Below, piece by piece: positions 23,962-33,002 of a stretch of DNA of 48,222 nt. Where the stretch lies: positions 1 to 48,222 of the forward strand of contig JANQLA010000250.1 of NCBI GenBank assembly GCA_028280855.1. Reading direction: 5' to 3'. The stretch's first letter is position 1. Each line of letters begins with the position of its first letter. A model generated the notes under the pieces. The model saw only the letters and a list, made by a program, of their open reading frames with translations, searched no databases and was not told the DNA's origin. The stretch comes from Melioribacteraceae bacterium. Its GTDB lineage: Bacteria > Bacteroidota > Ignavibacteria > Ignavibacteriales > Melioribacteraceae. Both the position numbers and the translations under genes were made by a program.

Positions 23962-25182
23962 TTACATCGTAGTAAAACTAAACGCGAAATCTTCTTCCAG
24001 GTTGTTGCCAAAATAGTCTTTTAGTTTTTGATTTATTGTTAGCGTGTATTTAGTTTTTGGTTCAAGTCCCTGGTGCTGCAAATAAATAATAGAGCGGTTA
24101 TTAAATGAACTCACTGCTATTGTCAAATCAATAGCAGGTTCTATCGTAATACATTCTCCAAAGAATAAGCTATTTTCATCAAGCATGTAGTTAAATTTTA
24201 TTTCGAACATTTTGCTGCGCGGAACAAATTGCTGCTTATCTAAAGGCGATGTTTCAACTATTGTAATTGGCGGTGTTGTAAAAGCAATGCTTGTGTCGGT
24301 CATTAGTTGGTTGCCTTCATAATCAGTTAGGGATTTTAAAATTGTTAATCTGAATTTAGTATCCGGCAGCCAGGAATTAAGAAGAACAACTAAATCATTA
24401 TACCGGTTTGTTGCATCCAGCTCTATATCCGGCTCAATAACAATGTGTTTCGAGAGATTAGCGCTAAAGTAATTGTTAAAACTTACTCTTATTGGGTCTT
24501 TCGCTGAATTTATGAGTGTCGTATCAATAGCGGAAATCATGAACGGAATAGTTGAAAACGAGAAGGTATACGGGAATTCCAATGATTCTCCTGAATAAGA
24601 TTTAAGAGCACTGTCCAACTTTACGTTGTAATTTTCACCGGCTTTAAGGTTCAGCTTAACATAATATCTATACACGTTTGAAAAAGTATCGGAATTTTCA
24701 TCAATGCTAAGTATTTCGGTAGTCGGAGAAATGACAAGCGCGTTTTCAAAAGTATTCAAATCCATTCGTTTGTTGAAATAAAAATATAACGATGGATTGT
24801 ATTGAAAAGTATTTACTTCTTCATTACAGGGAGATGCCATAAACAATGGATTAGGCATATCGGTTAATTCAATCAATCCGATGTCATATCCTTCGCCGTC
24901 TTCAATTTTGATATTCTCTCGAATATGCGAACCGTAGTTATTTGCAGAAACTTTAAAGACATAAACCCCGGGCATAAGATCGGTTATAACAAACAAACCG
25001 TTTTCATTAACATCAGCGCTGAATTCTTTAGCACCTTGTTTTAAAGTAATTTTAGCCTGAATACCTAACGGTAAAACCGTTCCGGTAAAAGTGCCGGGTT
25101 CTTTGTTAATGGTAATTTCATCGTCCTGGTCGCAGGAGATAATTGCAATTAATGATATCAAGATTATAAATTTCTTTAGCAT
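23962..25182 (-). CDS. lipoprotein with Big_5-like Ig domains
   Basis: A roughly 406-residue lipoprotein (lipobox IISCDQ). A carboxypeptidase-like regulatory domain lies first (GTFTGTVLPLGIQAKITLKQG ... YVFKVSANNY, split here). Then come three Ig-like domains of the Big_5 type, each with a strand such as SLYFYFNKRMDLNTF, then a paired YNVKLDSAL or YTLTINQKL and ending FSFSTI or AFTTPP or FSFTTM. These are surface or periplasmic adhesion/scaffold modules. The ATG at 25182 is chosen because AGGA lies nine bases upstream; an earlier ATG overlaps it. It sits beside a second small lipoprotein. Confidence 0.8.
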   Translation of the reverse strand: MLKKFIILISLIAIISCDQDDEITINKEPGTFTGTVLPLGIQAKITLKQGAKEFSADVNENGLFVITDLMPGVYVFKVSANNYGSHIRENIKIEDGEGYDIGLIELTDMPNPLFMASPCNEEVNTFQYNPSLYFYFNKRMDLNTFENALVISPTTEILSIDENSDTFSNVYRYYVKLNLKAGENYNVKLDSALKSYSGESLEFPYTFSFSTIPFMISAIDTTLINSAKDPIRVSFNNYFSANLSKHIVIEPDIELDATNRYNDLVVLLNSWLPDTKFRLTILKSLTDYEGNQLMTDTSIAFTTPPITIVETSPLDKQQFVPRSKMFEIKFNYMLDENSLFFGECITIEPAIDLTIAVSSFNNRSIIYLQHQGLEPKTKYTLTINQKLKDYFGNNLEEDFAFSFTTM

Positions 25183-25252
25183 AAAGTACATTCCTATTCT
25201 TTAGTAAAATTAGCTAACAATGATTGTAAGCAAAAATGCGGAAGAGGTTAGA

Positions 25253-25723
25253 TTAATCACAGGGATCCCAAAATGGAATCATATCGGTTTTATGAAGTAC
25301 AAAAGAGAAAGAAGAATCATTTTTATAGACTGATAAAACCCCGTCTTCAACAGATTTGAAAGTAACTTGAATCTGTAAGCCGTACTGTTCATATTTAATT
25401 GTTGACGAGTTAATTATAACTTTGGCGTCTGTGCAGGCAATTGGATCAAGTGATCGAATTCTCAAGGTGTTTCCGCTAGCTTTAATGTGCAAATTATTCG
25501 GAATCCATGACCCGCTTAATGAAAGAGGTTCAGCATGGTCTTCAGTTTTCCAAACGCCTTCAAGGTTTTTTATATCAATATTGGCAGGTTTAACCGGATT
25601 TTCAGTACTGCATTGAAGTGCAGAAATAATTGCTATAGCTAATGGGACAATTGCAAAGCGATACTTTAGATAATAAAAATGATTTGTTATAAAAGTCATG
25701 AATTGAATTGTGAAATTCTTCAT
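25253..25723 (-). CDS. small lipoprotein, unknown function
   Basis: A 156-residue lipoprotein with a long N-terminal region and a hydrophobic segment ending SALQCST, the lipobox. The mature domain (about 120 residues) is strand-rich: LEGVWKTEDH, ASGNTLRIRSL, VTFKSVEDGVLSVY, SFSFVLHKTD, ending in WDPCD. The pattern fits a small lipocalin-like or META-type fold, but nothing in it identifies a family. An alternative start eight codons downstream is possible. Its role is not known. Confidence 0.65.
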   Translation of the reverse strand: MKNFTIQFMTFITNHFYYLKYRFAIVPLAIAIISALQCSTENPVKPANIDIKNLEGVWKTEDHAEPLSLSGSWIPNNLHIKASGNTLRIRSLDPIACTDAKVIINSSTIKYEQYGLQIQVTFKSVEDGVLSVYKNDSSFSFVLHKTDMIPFWDPCD

Positions 25724-25863
25724 TGTAAGCCAAATACAACATACGGAAGAAAACCTATATTCTCAACTACTTAAATTTCACCTATAATGAGATAATTTGT
25801 CTGAAAAACATTCTATCATTCGTTTTGTCGCCCGGTCTTACAGACTGCATAGTAAAATGCGAA

Positions 25864-27144
25864 CTAGATTTCGAAACCCTTGTAACCTATCGAAAATGAG
25901 TACAAATTGGTTTCCCACCGAGTATCTTCATTTGCTGTTGCAGAAGTATAACTTAGTTCAAAATGATCTGTGATATACTTCAGGATCCTGTTTTCGGACA
26001 AGGTACCTACCAATTTGAAAAGGCCTTTTGTTGATACTGAAAATGCATTTGATTTGCGCGAACCGACAATGCTTTTACCCGAAAATCTTCCGCTCGTAAA
26101 TGTGATGGTTTCGAATAGGTTTATCATGTGTGCTTTATGCGATAAAATTTTCGAACTGCCTTCGAGATGTATTAGATTTTTTGTGAACTGAAGATCACTC
26201 AAAAAACCCTGATATTCTGTATTCCTGTCATCGGGAATAAAACAGTTTTCTCTATTACAATACAATATACTTCGCTTAATTAATAGATCGCTTGCCTCAC
26301 CTGTAAACGAATAATTGAACAAACTTATTTTACCGGTTTCATATTGAAGGTCATAGCCAACATTAAATGTGTAACCTATTCTTGCGGTTCTTAGTATTGG
26401 GTCTTTTTGAGCGGGAAATCCATAATCAATTTCATCTCCAATATTCATGGCTGCAATCCCCAAAGATAAATCGAAAGTAGGATAAACCGATGTTTTATTG
26501 TCCAGCCCTGTTTTGCAATAAGGTTTTAATAATTTTGTAAATGGAATGTCTAAAAGAAATCCGATATCGAAAGCAGTTATTTTAGCCTGCCCTGTACCTT
26601 CTTCGTTTTCTGTTGGACTTTCACTAAGATGAGATTCAATAAGTTTTATCGATGCACCAAGACTAATTTTCACAAAGTACTCGTACCCGATGCCTCCGCT
26701 TATCATTATAAAATCTTCGAATGCTTCGTAAGTTCTTAAAATTCGCGGGTTGTTAATAGAGGTGACTGGAAAATTTCCATAACTAAACTTATGATACATA
26801 ATTGCTGCACCAATGCTAAAAGGTAATTTCCATCCCGATTTGCTCAAATCATATCCAGCGCTAATTCCAAAACTTCTAAACGTTGGTTCAATAATCCAAT
26901 GTCCATATTCCTGTCTTGGAGTAAAAAATAGAGATGCAGAATTGTTAGCCACTTTTCTTCCTAACGAGGCAGGGTTAAAATAAAATCCGGCCGGTGAACT
27001 TGCCGGATCGGTTACACCAATATCTCCTGCACCTAAATACATTGACTCCTGCTGAAATCCAAGGAACGGTAATGCTCCTTCGCCCTGCGCGAATGAAGTA
27101 GTTGAAAAAACAAACATTAAAGCCGCCAAAATAGATTTTCTCAT
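25864..27144 (-). CDS. PorV/UPF0164-like outer-membrane beta-barrel protein
   Basis: A 426-residue outer-membrane protein with a signal peptide (MRKSILAALMFVFSTTSFAQ). The N-terminal FLGFQQESMYLGAGDIGVTDPASSPAGFYFNPASL, split here as two stretches, has the GxxxxA-x-GY/FxNPA pattern of the UPF0164/PorV family, followed by many amphipathic strands. PorV (LptO) is the T9SS component that shuttles cargo with a C-terminal sorting domain; other members are long-chain fatty-acid-type channels. The start at 27144 is chosen because GGAGG lies eight bases upstream of the ATG; an in-frame ATG 21 codons earlier would extend into that region. As two T9SS cargo proteins are encoded here, a PorV role is reasonable but unproven. 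Confidence 0.75.
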   Translation of the reverse strand: MRKSILAALMFVFSTTSFAQGEGALPFLGFQQESMYLGAGDIGVTDPASSPAGFYFNPASLGRKVANNSASLFFTPRQEYGHWIIEPTFRSFGISAGYDLSKSGWKLPFSIGAAIMYHKFSYGNFPVTSINNPRILRTYEAFEDFIMISGGIGYEYFVKISLGASIKLIESHLSESPTENEEGTGQAKITAFDIGFLLDIPFTKLLKPYCKTGLDNKTSVYPTFDLSLGIAAMNIGDEIDYGFPAQKDPILRTARIGYTFNVGYDLQYETGKISLFNYSFTGEASDLLIKRSILYCNRENCFIPDDRNTEYQGFLSDLQFTKNLIHLEGSSKILSHKAHMINLFETITFTSGRFSGKSIVGSRKSNAFSVSTKGLFKLVGTLSENRILKYITDHFELSYTSATANEDTRWETNLYSFSIGYKGFEI

Positions 27145-27358
27145 TTTAGTTCCTCCGTATTGTGTTGTAAGGGAATCAGACAGTAAAGCATTTAATTGGA
27201 TGTTCACGTTTTATTTTGCTCCAAAACGTATGCAAAGCATTAAAACTAGTCAAGTCTAAAATAATGACAGAAAATCATGATGACGATAATTCTCAATGAA
27301 ATAAACAGGAAGGAACGAACCTGCCGCACATTTTGGTGAACGACAGGTTCAACGAATA

Positions 27359-28327
27359 TTAAACTAATGTCCCTTCGTGTTCGCGCAGAGGTTTGGGCAC
27401 GCTTACAAATTTTTCTTCATACCATCTTTCATCGGATTTAAATGGAATTATAAAATTTGTGGAATAATTAATGAGAAAATTTACAACACCAAGAACAACG
27501 GCAAAGAATCCCAAAAACATTGCAGCAACGAATAGAAAGAATAGTCCGATAATAGCCATGTTACCTTCTGTTTCCCAGTCTCGTTGCCATGGGCCGCTTC
27601 CTTCTTTAACGTAATATTTAACGCCGTCGCCTAAAAACAATCCACCCATAATTCCGCTAATTAAACCGGCGCCACCGCCGAAGTATTTAATTCTTTTTTC
27701 AATTCCGTAAAATGTTGTGCGGCTTGAAAGAATGTAAAATGCAAGCCCGAGAAAATGTATCACTAAAAACGTGCTAAAGCCGACTGAGTACCATAACAAT
27801 AATCCGATTCCGGCACTGCAAGCAATAACCCATTTTGATCCTGTAAATGCACGCCTTGCCCTGTCATCGTAAACTCCTTTTAGCTCGTAAACTCTGTCCA
27901 TTATATCTGCGTCGGTCGGTTTTAGATACTTTAAAATATAATCCAATCCTCGCTTGGTAAATTTTGCCTGTGATCCTTTTGTAATCGTTATCAATTCTTC
28001 TCCGTCGTCCGAAGTAAATGGCGTCATTTTCGCTGCGATCTGATCGAGAATTTCCTGCGCTCTTGCATTCCTTTCATCATCATTTAAACCATTCAAAGGA
28101 GGTAGTTCAGCTTCTCCTTCAGCGGCCGGATCAAATATCTTTTCTTTCATATTTGTGTAAATAACAATAGGAAGCAAGATAAATACACCAACTAAATAAC
28201 CGCCTGTAATAATAACTTGAAACCAATCAATTCCCCCGCCGGTATTAGCTTCATCCGCACTTTGTGCGAACAGTGTAATACCACATAATAGTAAAATAGA
28301 AAACAAAAAAGTGGATGATTTTTTCAC
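27359..28327 (-). CDS. multi-pass membrane protein, unknown function
   Basis: A 322-residue protein with GTG start (AAGGAG six bases upstream). It has a signal peptide (ending FAQS), an N-terminal membrane helix (about 35-58), an ~80-residue cytosolic domain (DERNARAQEILDQIAAKMTPF ... KYLKPTDADIMDRVYELKG, split here), then four or five more helices, with a GGGAGLISGIMGGLFLG glycine-rich segment near 215-232. No catalytic motif stands out and no known family was recognised. Its neighbours (an outer-membrane barrel and lipoproteins) suggest envelope function. Confidence 0.7.
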   Translation of the reverse strand: MKKSSTFLFSILLLCGITLFAQSADEANTGGGIDWFQVIITGGYLVGVFILLPIVIYTNMKEKIFDPAAEGEAELPPLNGLNDDERNARAQEILDQIAAKMTPFTSDDGEELITITKGSQAKFTKRGLDYILKYLKPTDADIMDRVYELKGVYDDRARRAFTGSKWVIACSAGIGLLLWYSVGFSTFLVIHFLGLAFYILSSRTTFYGIEKRIKYFGGGAGLISGIMGGLFLGDGVKYYVKEGSGPWQRDWETEGNMAIIGLFFLFVAAMFLGFFAVVLGVVNFLINYSTNFIIPFKSDERWYEEKFVSVPKPLREHEGTLV

Positions 28328-28908
28328 TAGAGACTCCTTTTTATTTTTGGAAAGAAATATTTATCCCGGAATTATAGTTCCTAATAATCTACTTTCTAAC
28401 ATTTCCATTATGTTATTATGCTTTCATCGTTTGGTGGATTTTACACGGTAGAGTTATTCAAAATTGACTAGACAATTAATTGAATAACAACAGGCATAAA
28501 TCGATTTAATATTTATTCTTTCGGTAAGTTAGCCCTCCTAACTTGAAGCAAAGTAGTTTCACATTAATACTAATGCAAAAAATGCAGAAATTAAATTTCT
28601 ACAAATGGTAAAATAAGATGTTCGAATCTTAAAAGCAATGAATAATATTTGAACCAAATGTATTCAACACCATTGTTTCGTTAAATGAGAACGATCTTTT
28701 GAATAAAAAGTCGAACTCCCGGAAAGGTCCGATTTTATTATGCCCGAATTAGCTGCTAATTCGGGCATAACTGAATTAATTGGCAAGGCTATTCTTTTGA
28801 TAAAACTAACTTTTCGGGAATGAGCATAGGTTTTGAGCGTATTAAATTTATTTCCTCATACTTCGGCTGTGTAAGTCAATAAGTTTAGTGCTATTGAAGC
28901 CTTAACAC
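28328..28908. other. intergenic stretch with two hairpins
   Basis: About 580 bases with no convincing gene. Two inverted repeats are present: AAGTTAG-CCCTC-CTAACTT (28526-28544) and the very strong palindrome at 28738-28770. No tRNA or known RNA was recognised. Confidence 0.5.
28738..28770. repeat. perfect 16-bp inverted repeat
   Basis: TTATGCCCGAATTAGC and GCTAATTCGGGCATAA are perfectly complementary with a single T between them. A real RNA would fold with a small loop of the central bases. No T-run follows, so it is not a standard terminator. It may be a dispersed palindrome or a protein site. Confidence 0.6.
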
Positions 28909-29535
28909 CTAAACATTCATTTGCGAGTTCCTACTCGTTCCAATTAAATCTCCGAAGTAAAGACAGTATAAAACAAACTCATCTTCTAAATAAATTTTTT
29001 GTATCTCGCAATTATCTATTTCCGTTAACTCGTTTATTGGAATCTGCGGCGGCAAAATTAGCGCTGCGTTCTTTGTAATTTCTAAAATTGTGTGCAATAA
29101 CTTATCGGCAGGGGGTTGCATATTGGAATTTCTAAATTTATAATTGTAGTTGGCTCCTGTTACACACCAGTCGGGATCTAAAAAAGCTGCATCAAATTTT
29201 CCTAAAGAGTTAAGGAGTGACGTATTCAATACATCGCCTAAAACAAAATTTACATTGTGCAATAATCCGCATCTTTCAACATTTACTTTTGCCTGGTCCT
29301 GATGTTCGCTACAGATTTCAACTGTAGTCACTTTCTCGGCTACTTTGGCCAATGAAATTGTTGTAAATCCCGCACCGGTACATGTTTCAAGGACATTTTT
29401 ATTCCTGAATCGTTGTGCTATTTTTTGCGTTATCCTGCGATCAATTCCCATAACAAATGTTTTATTGTTTGCCCGGAAATCACCGCCAAACTTATTGCGT
29501 ATTTTGTTTGAATCCATTTTTATAATTTTATCCAT
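28909..29535 (-). CDS. TGS1-like SAM-dependent methyltransferase
   Basis: About 208 residues. The Rossmann methyltransferase core is seen: ETCTGAGFTTISLAK (SAM-binding motif I), VTTVEICSEHQDQAKVN (motif II), NVNFVLGDVLN, then FDAAFLDPDW with the DPxW catalytic-type motif of the RNA cap guanine-N2 methyltransferase family (PF09445-like, whose usual form is DPPW). The N-terminal helix DSNKIRNKFGGDFRANNKTFVMGID is also family-like. In eukaryotes TGS1 makes the trimethylguanosine cap; bacterial relatives probably modify a guanine in RNA. The start is uncertain: ATG at 29535 is taken, with a TTG 11 codons upstream and an ATG six codons downstream as alternatives; none has a clear ribosome site. 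Confidence 0.7.
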   Translation of the reverse strand: MDKIIKMDSNKIRNKFGGDFRANNKTFVMGIDRRITQKIAQRFRNKNVLETCTGAGFTTISLAKVAEKVTTVEICSEHQDQAKVNVERCGLLHNVNFVLGDVLNTSLLNSLGKFDAAFLDPDWCVTGANYNYKFRNSNMQPPADKLLHTILEITKNAALILPPQIPINELTEIDNCEIQKIYLEDEFVLYCLYFGDLIGTSRNSQMNV

Positions 29536-29616
29536 TAGTAAGGGAAAAGATAAATGCCTGGGAAACAAATATTTTTATGAATCGGCAACACATATAAAAT
29601 GTAAGGATGGTTTAAC

Positions 29617-29925
29617 CTATGTCTTGTTCCCTCGCAAAGCTAATAACCTGAGTGTTGTGCTTTTATTATTTTCCCAGCCTCTTTTTGAGCCTGGTTCAAC
29701 AGTTAGTACATCGCCTTTGTCGGCAATTATTTCTTTATCCTTAATGGTGTAGGTACCGCTTCCTTCAATTACATAAAATATCATTTCAAAGGGTACTTCA
29801 TGCGGCTCGAGTCGTCCCGGAATTTCAAGTTCCACTATAGTGTATTTATTAAGCTCGGCTAGTTCATACCCGGTGTTTATTCCATCGTTAAAAATTTCTT
29901 TTTTAGACTCTGTTTTGAAGTGCAT
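29617..29925 (-). CDS. cupin-domain protein
   Basis: A 102-residue single cupin. The conserved metal-site motif appears as RLEPHEVPFEMIFYVIEGSGTY (about 38-59, with His and Glu ligands; broken here only in description) and the second motif as KGDVLTVEPGSKRGWENN, in which the second histidine is replaced by arginine or tryptophan. Small cupins bind a metal or a small ligand, and the substrate cannot be inferred. The loss of the second metal histidine suggests it may not be a typical dioxygenase. A GGAA ribosome site precedes the ATG. It is upstream of the TGS1-like gene on the same strand. Confidence 0.85.
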   Translation of the reverse strand: MHFKTESKKEIFNDGINTGYELAELNKYTIVELEIPGRLEPHEVPFEMIFYVIEGSGTYTIKDKEIIADKGDVLTVEPGSKRGWENNKSTTLRLLALRGNKT

Positions 29926-30061
29926 GTTTCCGCATTAAAAAAATGTAAGCTAATAATTTCGGATAACTTTAGTATACAAATGTCATTAAACACCAGTGCC
30001 CGGAAACATGAGTTCCCACATTGCCCGGCAAAACTTCTAGGCAATAATTCTTCTTTGCCTT

Positions 30062-30634
30062 TTAGAATCCAACCACCTTAAAATGAATACTCCAGAAAAA
30101 ATTCGACAAATTTGCATCGCTGATTTTTTCAACTTCAGTACCATGGACCGACCGGTATCCTATTGCCAAAGCGGTTCTAAAGTGTTCAACAACTTTAATT
30201 TCTCCCGATATTCCCAATTCACTAACAAAAAGTAAGTTGTTAAAAGTATATTTATCGTAATCAATTGTTCCACCGCCGATAAGCGTGTAAAGACGGTATT
30301 GAAATATATCGAAAGGAGCTTCGCTGTATCCCAGGATAACGCCGCCATAGGCAAATTTCAAAAATCTATTCTGATTATTGATTGTAACAGCAGTATTGTT
30401 AGCTAAGCCGAAACCACCACCTCCTATAAAAATATTTTCGGATATTTTTCTTCCTCCGTATCCGCCAAGCATAGTAACGGGCTGACCGTTAATAGAAGTG
30501 CTTAGTATTGCGGCGCCAATTTCAATATTGTTCTTCATAGGAGATGCCGGGTTATTTCCATCTGCTTCAACGTTTTGAGCAAATATCGGGAGCGATAGGA
30601 ATGTAACTATAAAAAGTATTAATAATCTTTTCAT
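30062..30634 (-). CDS. outer-membrane-type beta-barrel protein
   Basis: A 190-residue exported protein. The signal peptide (MKRLLILFIVTFLSLPIFAQ) is followed by about eight amphipathic strands: NIEIGAAILSTSI, PVTMLGGYGGRKI, NIFIGGGGFGL, KFAYGGVILGYS, YRLYTLIGGGTI, LFVSELGISGEI, FRTALAIGYRS and FWSIHFKVVGF, ending with a terminal phenylalanine, as expected for an outer-membrane barrel. GGAG precedes the ATG. No family was identified beyond that architecture. Confidence 0.75.
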   Translation of the reverse strand: MKRLLILFIVTFLSLPIFAQNVEADGNNPASPMKNNIEIGAAILSTSINGQPVTMLGGYGGRKISENIFIGGGGFGLANNTAVTINNQNRFLKFAYGGVILGYSEAPFDIFQYRLYTLIGGGTIDYDKYTFNNLLFVSELGISGEIKVVEHFRTALAIGYRSVHGTEVEKISDANLSNFFWSIHFKVVGF

Positions 30635-30947
30635 ATCTTCTCCATTTAATTTGTTGCTGAAATTATCTTTACCTACGTTTAGTAAAATAATGAATTATGT
30701 CTTAGAAACCGGCCTTAAAAATGAGAGTTTGTTTGAGGAACAGAAGTCAAAGTATCAGTAACTCATTCTCTGCTAAACGACTAATTTACTATGCAATAAA
30801 AGATCGACAATTTCATACTATCCTGCAATTTTTAGTTCATTAGTATACTTTCAGAAGAAACTTAGCGCGGTCGCTTTCTTAAACCTTAGCTGCAATTATT
30901 GCTGTTCCATTTTAATGAAAAGCTCTGCGCTTTGTTGCAAATGTTAC
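30635..30947. other. intergenic stretch, nothing recognised
   Basis: About 313 bases between the barrel protein and the four-helix protein, holding no convincing gene, RNA or strong hairpin. Confidence 0.5.
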
Positions 30948-31604
30948 TTAGTTGTTAAGTACATAAAGCAGAACAGCTGAAGATAGTATTGTTAGCCACG
31001 GCATCACGCTGTGGACGGAATTAACCCAATGAGGCATCTGGTTCTCGGAAGTAAGTAAAGCGCCGGTTGCTATAGTTGCTGCATAACAAAGGTTTGTAAA
31101 AATTGTAGCCGCAATTTCAGGCCCATCTAACTTTGCGAATTGATGTCTTTGATACACAGTGTAATTAAGTAAGAGTAAATCTGCCGTAGCAGTAATTTTA
31201 TGTCCGGCGACAAGTAGGGTGTTTTGCGGTTTCCCCTGGTTAGAAGTTATGTATCCGGTTATGATTGTAGGCACAAACAATGCACCCGCTATGATAGCTC
31301 GTGTGGTAATGTTGGGCATGGCTTCTCCACTGATATTAGTATTGGCTTTATTCAATTGAACAAACATAGGCTTTGGGGAATACATCGACTCAATGGCGCC
31401 GGCTAACGAAGGGCGGAATGTTATAGGGATATCGCTCAACGATTGAGCAGGAGAATGATTGAATAATAGTTTGGATGTTGAAGGAATGCTTCCGGTGAAA
31501 CTGCTGAATCGCAGAACTGCCGAATCGTTTTTCGAAAATGAATTATTTACGAAGAAGGTATTGAAAATACATATCGTAGCAAACAGTTTTATTGTTTTTC
31601 TCAT
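30948..31604 (-). CDS. exported/four-helix membrane protein with conserved-looking histidines
   Basis: A 218-residue protein: signal peptide (about 1-24), a ~75-residue region, then four membrane helices (about 102-120, 128-150, 163-184, 198-216). Histidines at 135 (AGHKITATAD), 154 (YQRHQF), 192 and 198 (PHWVNSVHSVMPWL) lie near helix ends, an arrangement that can bind heme as in b561-type proteins, but the family was not recognised and heme binding is a guess. No obvious ribosome site and no operon partner. Confidence 0.6.
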   Translation of the reverse strand: MRKTIKLFATICIFNTFFVNNSFSKNDSAVLRFSSFTGSIPSTSKLLFNHSPAQSLSDIPITFRPSLAGAIESMYSPKPMFVQLNKANTNISGEAMPNITTRAIIAGALFVPTIITGYITSNQGKPQNTLLVAGHKITATADLLLLNYTVYQRHQFAKLDGPEIAATIFTNLCYAATIATGALLTSENQMPHWVNSVHSVMPWLTILSSAVLLYVLNN

Positions 31605-31689
31605 ATCAGTGCCAGGTTAATAAACTCATATATTGAAGATCAAATATATGGAAGGAGGCAGAATTTACTATTTGACAAATGTCAATTAA

Positions 31690-32256
31690 TTATTTTTTCG
31701 CACGCAGGCGGGAAAGTGTTGCGATGTCGATTCCGAGATAAGAAGCAATATGTCCGAGAGGTACACTCAGAACGATTAATGGGTTCTCTTCGCAGAATTT
31801 TTTATACCGTTCCGCCGCTTTATTTGTTTGGAATTGCACGGTTCGATCCATCAGTTGTTGGTTTTTTATTTCTGCAACGTTTTTGCAGATCGGTTGCCAG
31901 GCGGGGACTTCTTCTATCAACTTTGTAAATTCTGCATTGGTTATAGTGATAAGCTCACAATCGTCGTAAGCGACTATGTTTTCGTTTGCAGGTTTATTTT
32001 CGTTGAAGCTTCGCGGAACAACAACAACCTGGCCGGGCTGAAAGAATTGAGTTGTTATATCCCGCATGTTTTCATCAATATAATGGCTTCGCAAAAGTCC
32101 CGACTCAACAAAACCCAATTTACTTGCTATAAAACCCTGTTTAACAAAATGCTGCTTTGCTTCTATCATTTCGTTGGAAAAGTATTTTTCAGTCTTATTC
32201 CATTCCAATTCAGAGAAATTGTATTTTGAAATAAGAACTTCTTTAAAGTCGTTCAT
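31690..32256 (-). CDS. Crp/Fnr-family transcriptional regulator
   Basis: About 188 residues. The cyclic-nucleotide-type sensor domain is seen as FVKQGFIASKLGFVESGLLRSHYIDEN ... QFFQPGQVVVVPRSF (described in parts). The C-terminal helix-turn-helix is VPLGHIASYLGIDIATLSRLRAKK, a clear Crp/Fnr recognition helix. No Fnr-type cysteine cluster is present, so it probably does not bind an iron-sulfur cluster. The start at 32256 is chosen because AAGGAA directly precedes ATGAACGAC; an in-frame ATG 19 codons upstream has no such site. It is downstream of bacterioferritin on the same strand. Confidence 0.88.
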   Translation of the reverse strand: MNDFKEVLISKYNFSELEWNKTEKYFSNEMIEAKQHFVKQGFIASKLGFVESGLLRSHYIDENMRDITTQFFQPGQVVVVPRSFNENKPANENIVAYDDCELITITNAEFTKLIEEVPAWQPICKNVAEIKNQQLMDRTVQFQTNKAAERYKKFCEENPLIVLSVPLGHIASYLGIDIATLSRLRAKK

Positions 32257-32337
32257 TTCCTTATTAATGCTAACCGGTATGGTGAAAAGTAATATGTAAA
32301 GCGGCTTAATCATTTCAGAAAAAGCCGCAAATAGTTG

Positions 32338-32835
32338 TTAACCCGCAGGCATGCCTGCACTAAGACTTTTACTTCTTTCAATTGATTGCAACGCCAGGTA
32401 GCGGTCACCGAATTTAGACATATTTTCCAGCTCAGTATCGTATTGATCAAAATGGCGCTCTTCATCCGCAACCAGGTCTTCGAATATTTTTTTGGAAGCT
32501 GAGTCGGCATTAGCCGAGCATTCATTCGCCCATATATTATAATCCCGGGCGCTCTCTTCTTCCATTTTTGCTGCCTTCTCCAGCATCTCTTTTACATCGT
32601 GAATTTTCTTTACTTTATCAGCAACAGCCATTTCAACTTCTCCTTTAAGGAAGAGAATTCGTTCCGCCAATTTTTCGACATGGATCATTTCTTCAATTGC
32701 AGTGCGTTTGAACAAACCGGCTAGCAAGTCATATCCCTGGTCATCGCAATGGAAATGGAAATACATGTATTGGTGAACAGCGTACATCTCGTCAGCTATT
32801 GCTTTGTTTAACAGTTCGATACTTTTCTCTTTCAT
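32338..32835 (-). CDS. bfr: bacterioferritin
   Basis: A 165-residue ferritin. The di-iron ferroxidase ligands follow the Bfr spacing with an offset of two: Glu16, Glu49, His52, Glu92, Glu125 and His128 (DEMYAVHQY, EEMIHVEKLAERILFLKG, MEEESARDY and DEERHFDQY). The heme-ligand methionine of E. coli Bfr (Met52) is matched by Met50 in EEM, so heme binding is likely. Twenty-four-subunit cages store iron and use up peroxide or oxygen. GGAG precedes the ATG at a good distance. The Crp/Fnr-type regulator starts 81 bases further downstream. Confidence 0.93.
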   Translation of the reverse strand: MKEKSIELLNKAIADEMYAVHQYMYFHFHCDDQGYDLLAGLFKRTAIEEMIHVEKLAERILFLKGEVEMAVADKVKKIHDVKEMLEKAAKMEEESARDYNIWANECSANADSASKKIFEDLVADEERHFDQYDTELENMSKFGDRYLALQSIERSKSLSAGMPAG

Positions 32836-33002
32836 TTAATTAACTCCGCATTTAAGAAAATTTATTGAATTTCGTAAATAAAAATAGAAAATCTTTATCA
32901 AATAATGGTACAGAACAATGGCATTAAACGGGACTCAATGAGCTAATAGGATATTGACTTGGCAACGAGGAGGGCATTTGAACATATTTTTCATGTGCCT
33001 TT

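Noticed and set aside
28738..28770. Intrinsic terminator
   Set aside because: The stem is strong but no T-run follows on either strand.
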